Shown: one piece after another, positions 63,917 to 64,000 of the stretch
Numbering within the stretch: the stretch's first letter is position 1
Layout: each line of letters opens with the position of its first letter
NCBI RefSeq assembly: GCF_002443255.2
Contig: NW_019211459.1
Location: 18,510,253 to 18,574,252 of the forward strand
Direction of reading: 5' to 3'
DNA: 64,000 nucleotides
DNA from: Varroa destructor
Taxonomy: Eukaryota; Arthropoda; Arachnida; Mesostigmata; Varroidae
The notes under the pieces: model-generated
Told to the model about the DNA's origin: nothing
The model's input: the letters and a program-made list of their open reading frames with translations, nothing else
The model's database searches: none
Made by a program: the position numbers and the translations under genes

Positions 63917-64000
63917 CGAAGGCGTCAATATCGAGGTCGTCTCTATCCGTTGCCGTTGGTGCTGCAGTTGCAGTCGCTCACGCACATGCAAGAATGCGTC

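Larger units (their letters stand above)
54535..64000. other. DNA upstream of the first recognised castor exon
   Basis: Presumed castor 5' intron, 5' UTR and promoter region. No further coding exon can be supported. Simple repeats include CAT/CAC (54931-54958), GGC/GAC (about 55395-55427), AAC (60182-60205), GCT (62910-62931), a 15-base G run (61573-61587) and a pure purine tract (63881-63916). A GC-richer patch lies at about 57880-58060. Two GC-rich arms near 59908-59960 can pair imperfectly. Short frames on both strands lack recognisable domains. Confidence 0.5.

Overview
This is eukaryotic, most likely arthropod, genomic DNA. It has long AT-leaning non-coding stretches, many microsatellites, canonical GT-AG introns and two assembly gaps (100 N at 28880-28979 and 25 N at 52235-52259). 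Only one gene can be supported with confidence: an orthologue of castor/CASZ1, the zinc-finger transcription factor family known from Drosophila neuroblast temporal patterning and vertebrate heart, eye and neural development. A chelicerate such as a mite would fit, but nothing seen here fixes the species.

The castor gene lies on the minus strand. Seven coding exons can be chained with matching splice phases: 54534-54261, 39804-39668, 35802-34950, 34641-34444, 34350-34157, 34029-32415 and 32256-31403. Together they give 4125 nt, 1374 codons plus TAA, with no frameshift or internal stop. The product has eleven castor-type units. Each is a Cys pair, an H-aromatic/Ile-HC signature, another Cys, then His-x3/4-His. 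A KKRGRP AT-hook-like motif, a polyglutamine/histidine tract and long Ser/Pro/Ala-rich linkers lie between finger clusters. The true N-terminus is uncertain because the first recognised exon begins with ATG directly after a splice acceptor.

The most striking structure is a 14.5 kb inverted duplication in the large castor intron. Bases 37766-44838 reappear in reverse complement at 45162-52234 (position x pairs with 90000-x). The arms show no difference where compared, including through a GT microsatellite. They flank a 323 bp spacer dominated by (TCG)n. The spacer is repeated in direct orientation just after the 25 N gap (52260-52574). Copy identity, gap placement and the direct repeat favour an assembly or gap-filling error over a real palindrome. 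If so, the intron is about 7 kb, not 14.5 kb. The copy of castor exon 2 at 50196-50332 on the plus strand would then be spurious.

Region by region: 1-31147 has no convincing gene, only microsatellites, GC-richer patches (about 585-1180, 2941-3950, 17500-18070), a G-quadruplex-prone tract (17542-17579) and unexplained small hairpins (23914-23953, 29799-29869). 31148-35802 holds the compact 3' half of castor. 35803-54260 is two castor introns, exon 2 and the inverted duplication. 54261-54534 is the first recognised castor coding exon. 54535-64000 is upstream or 5' intronic DNA with simple repeats and no recognised exon. I see no CRISPR array, operon, intact mobile element or multi-gene system.
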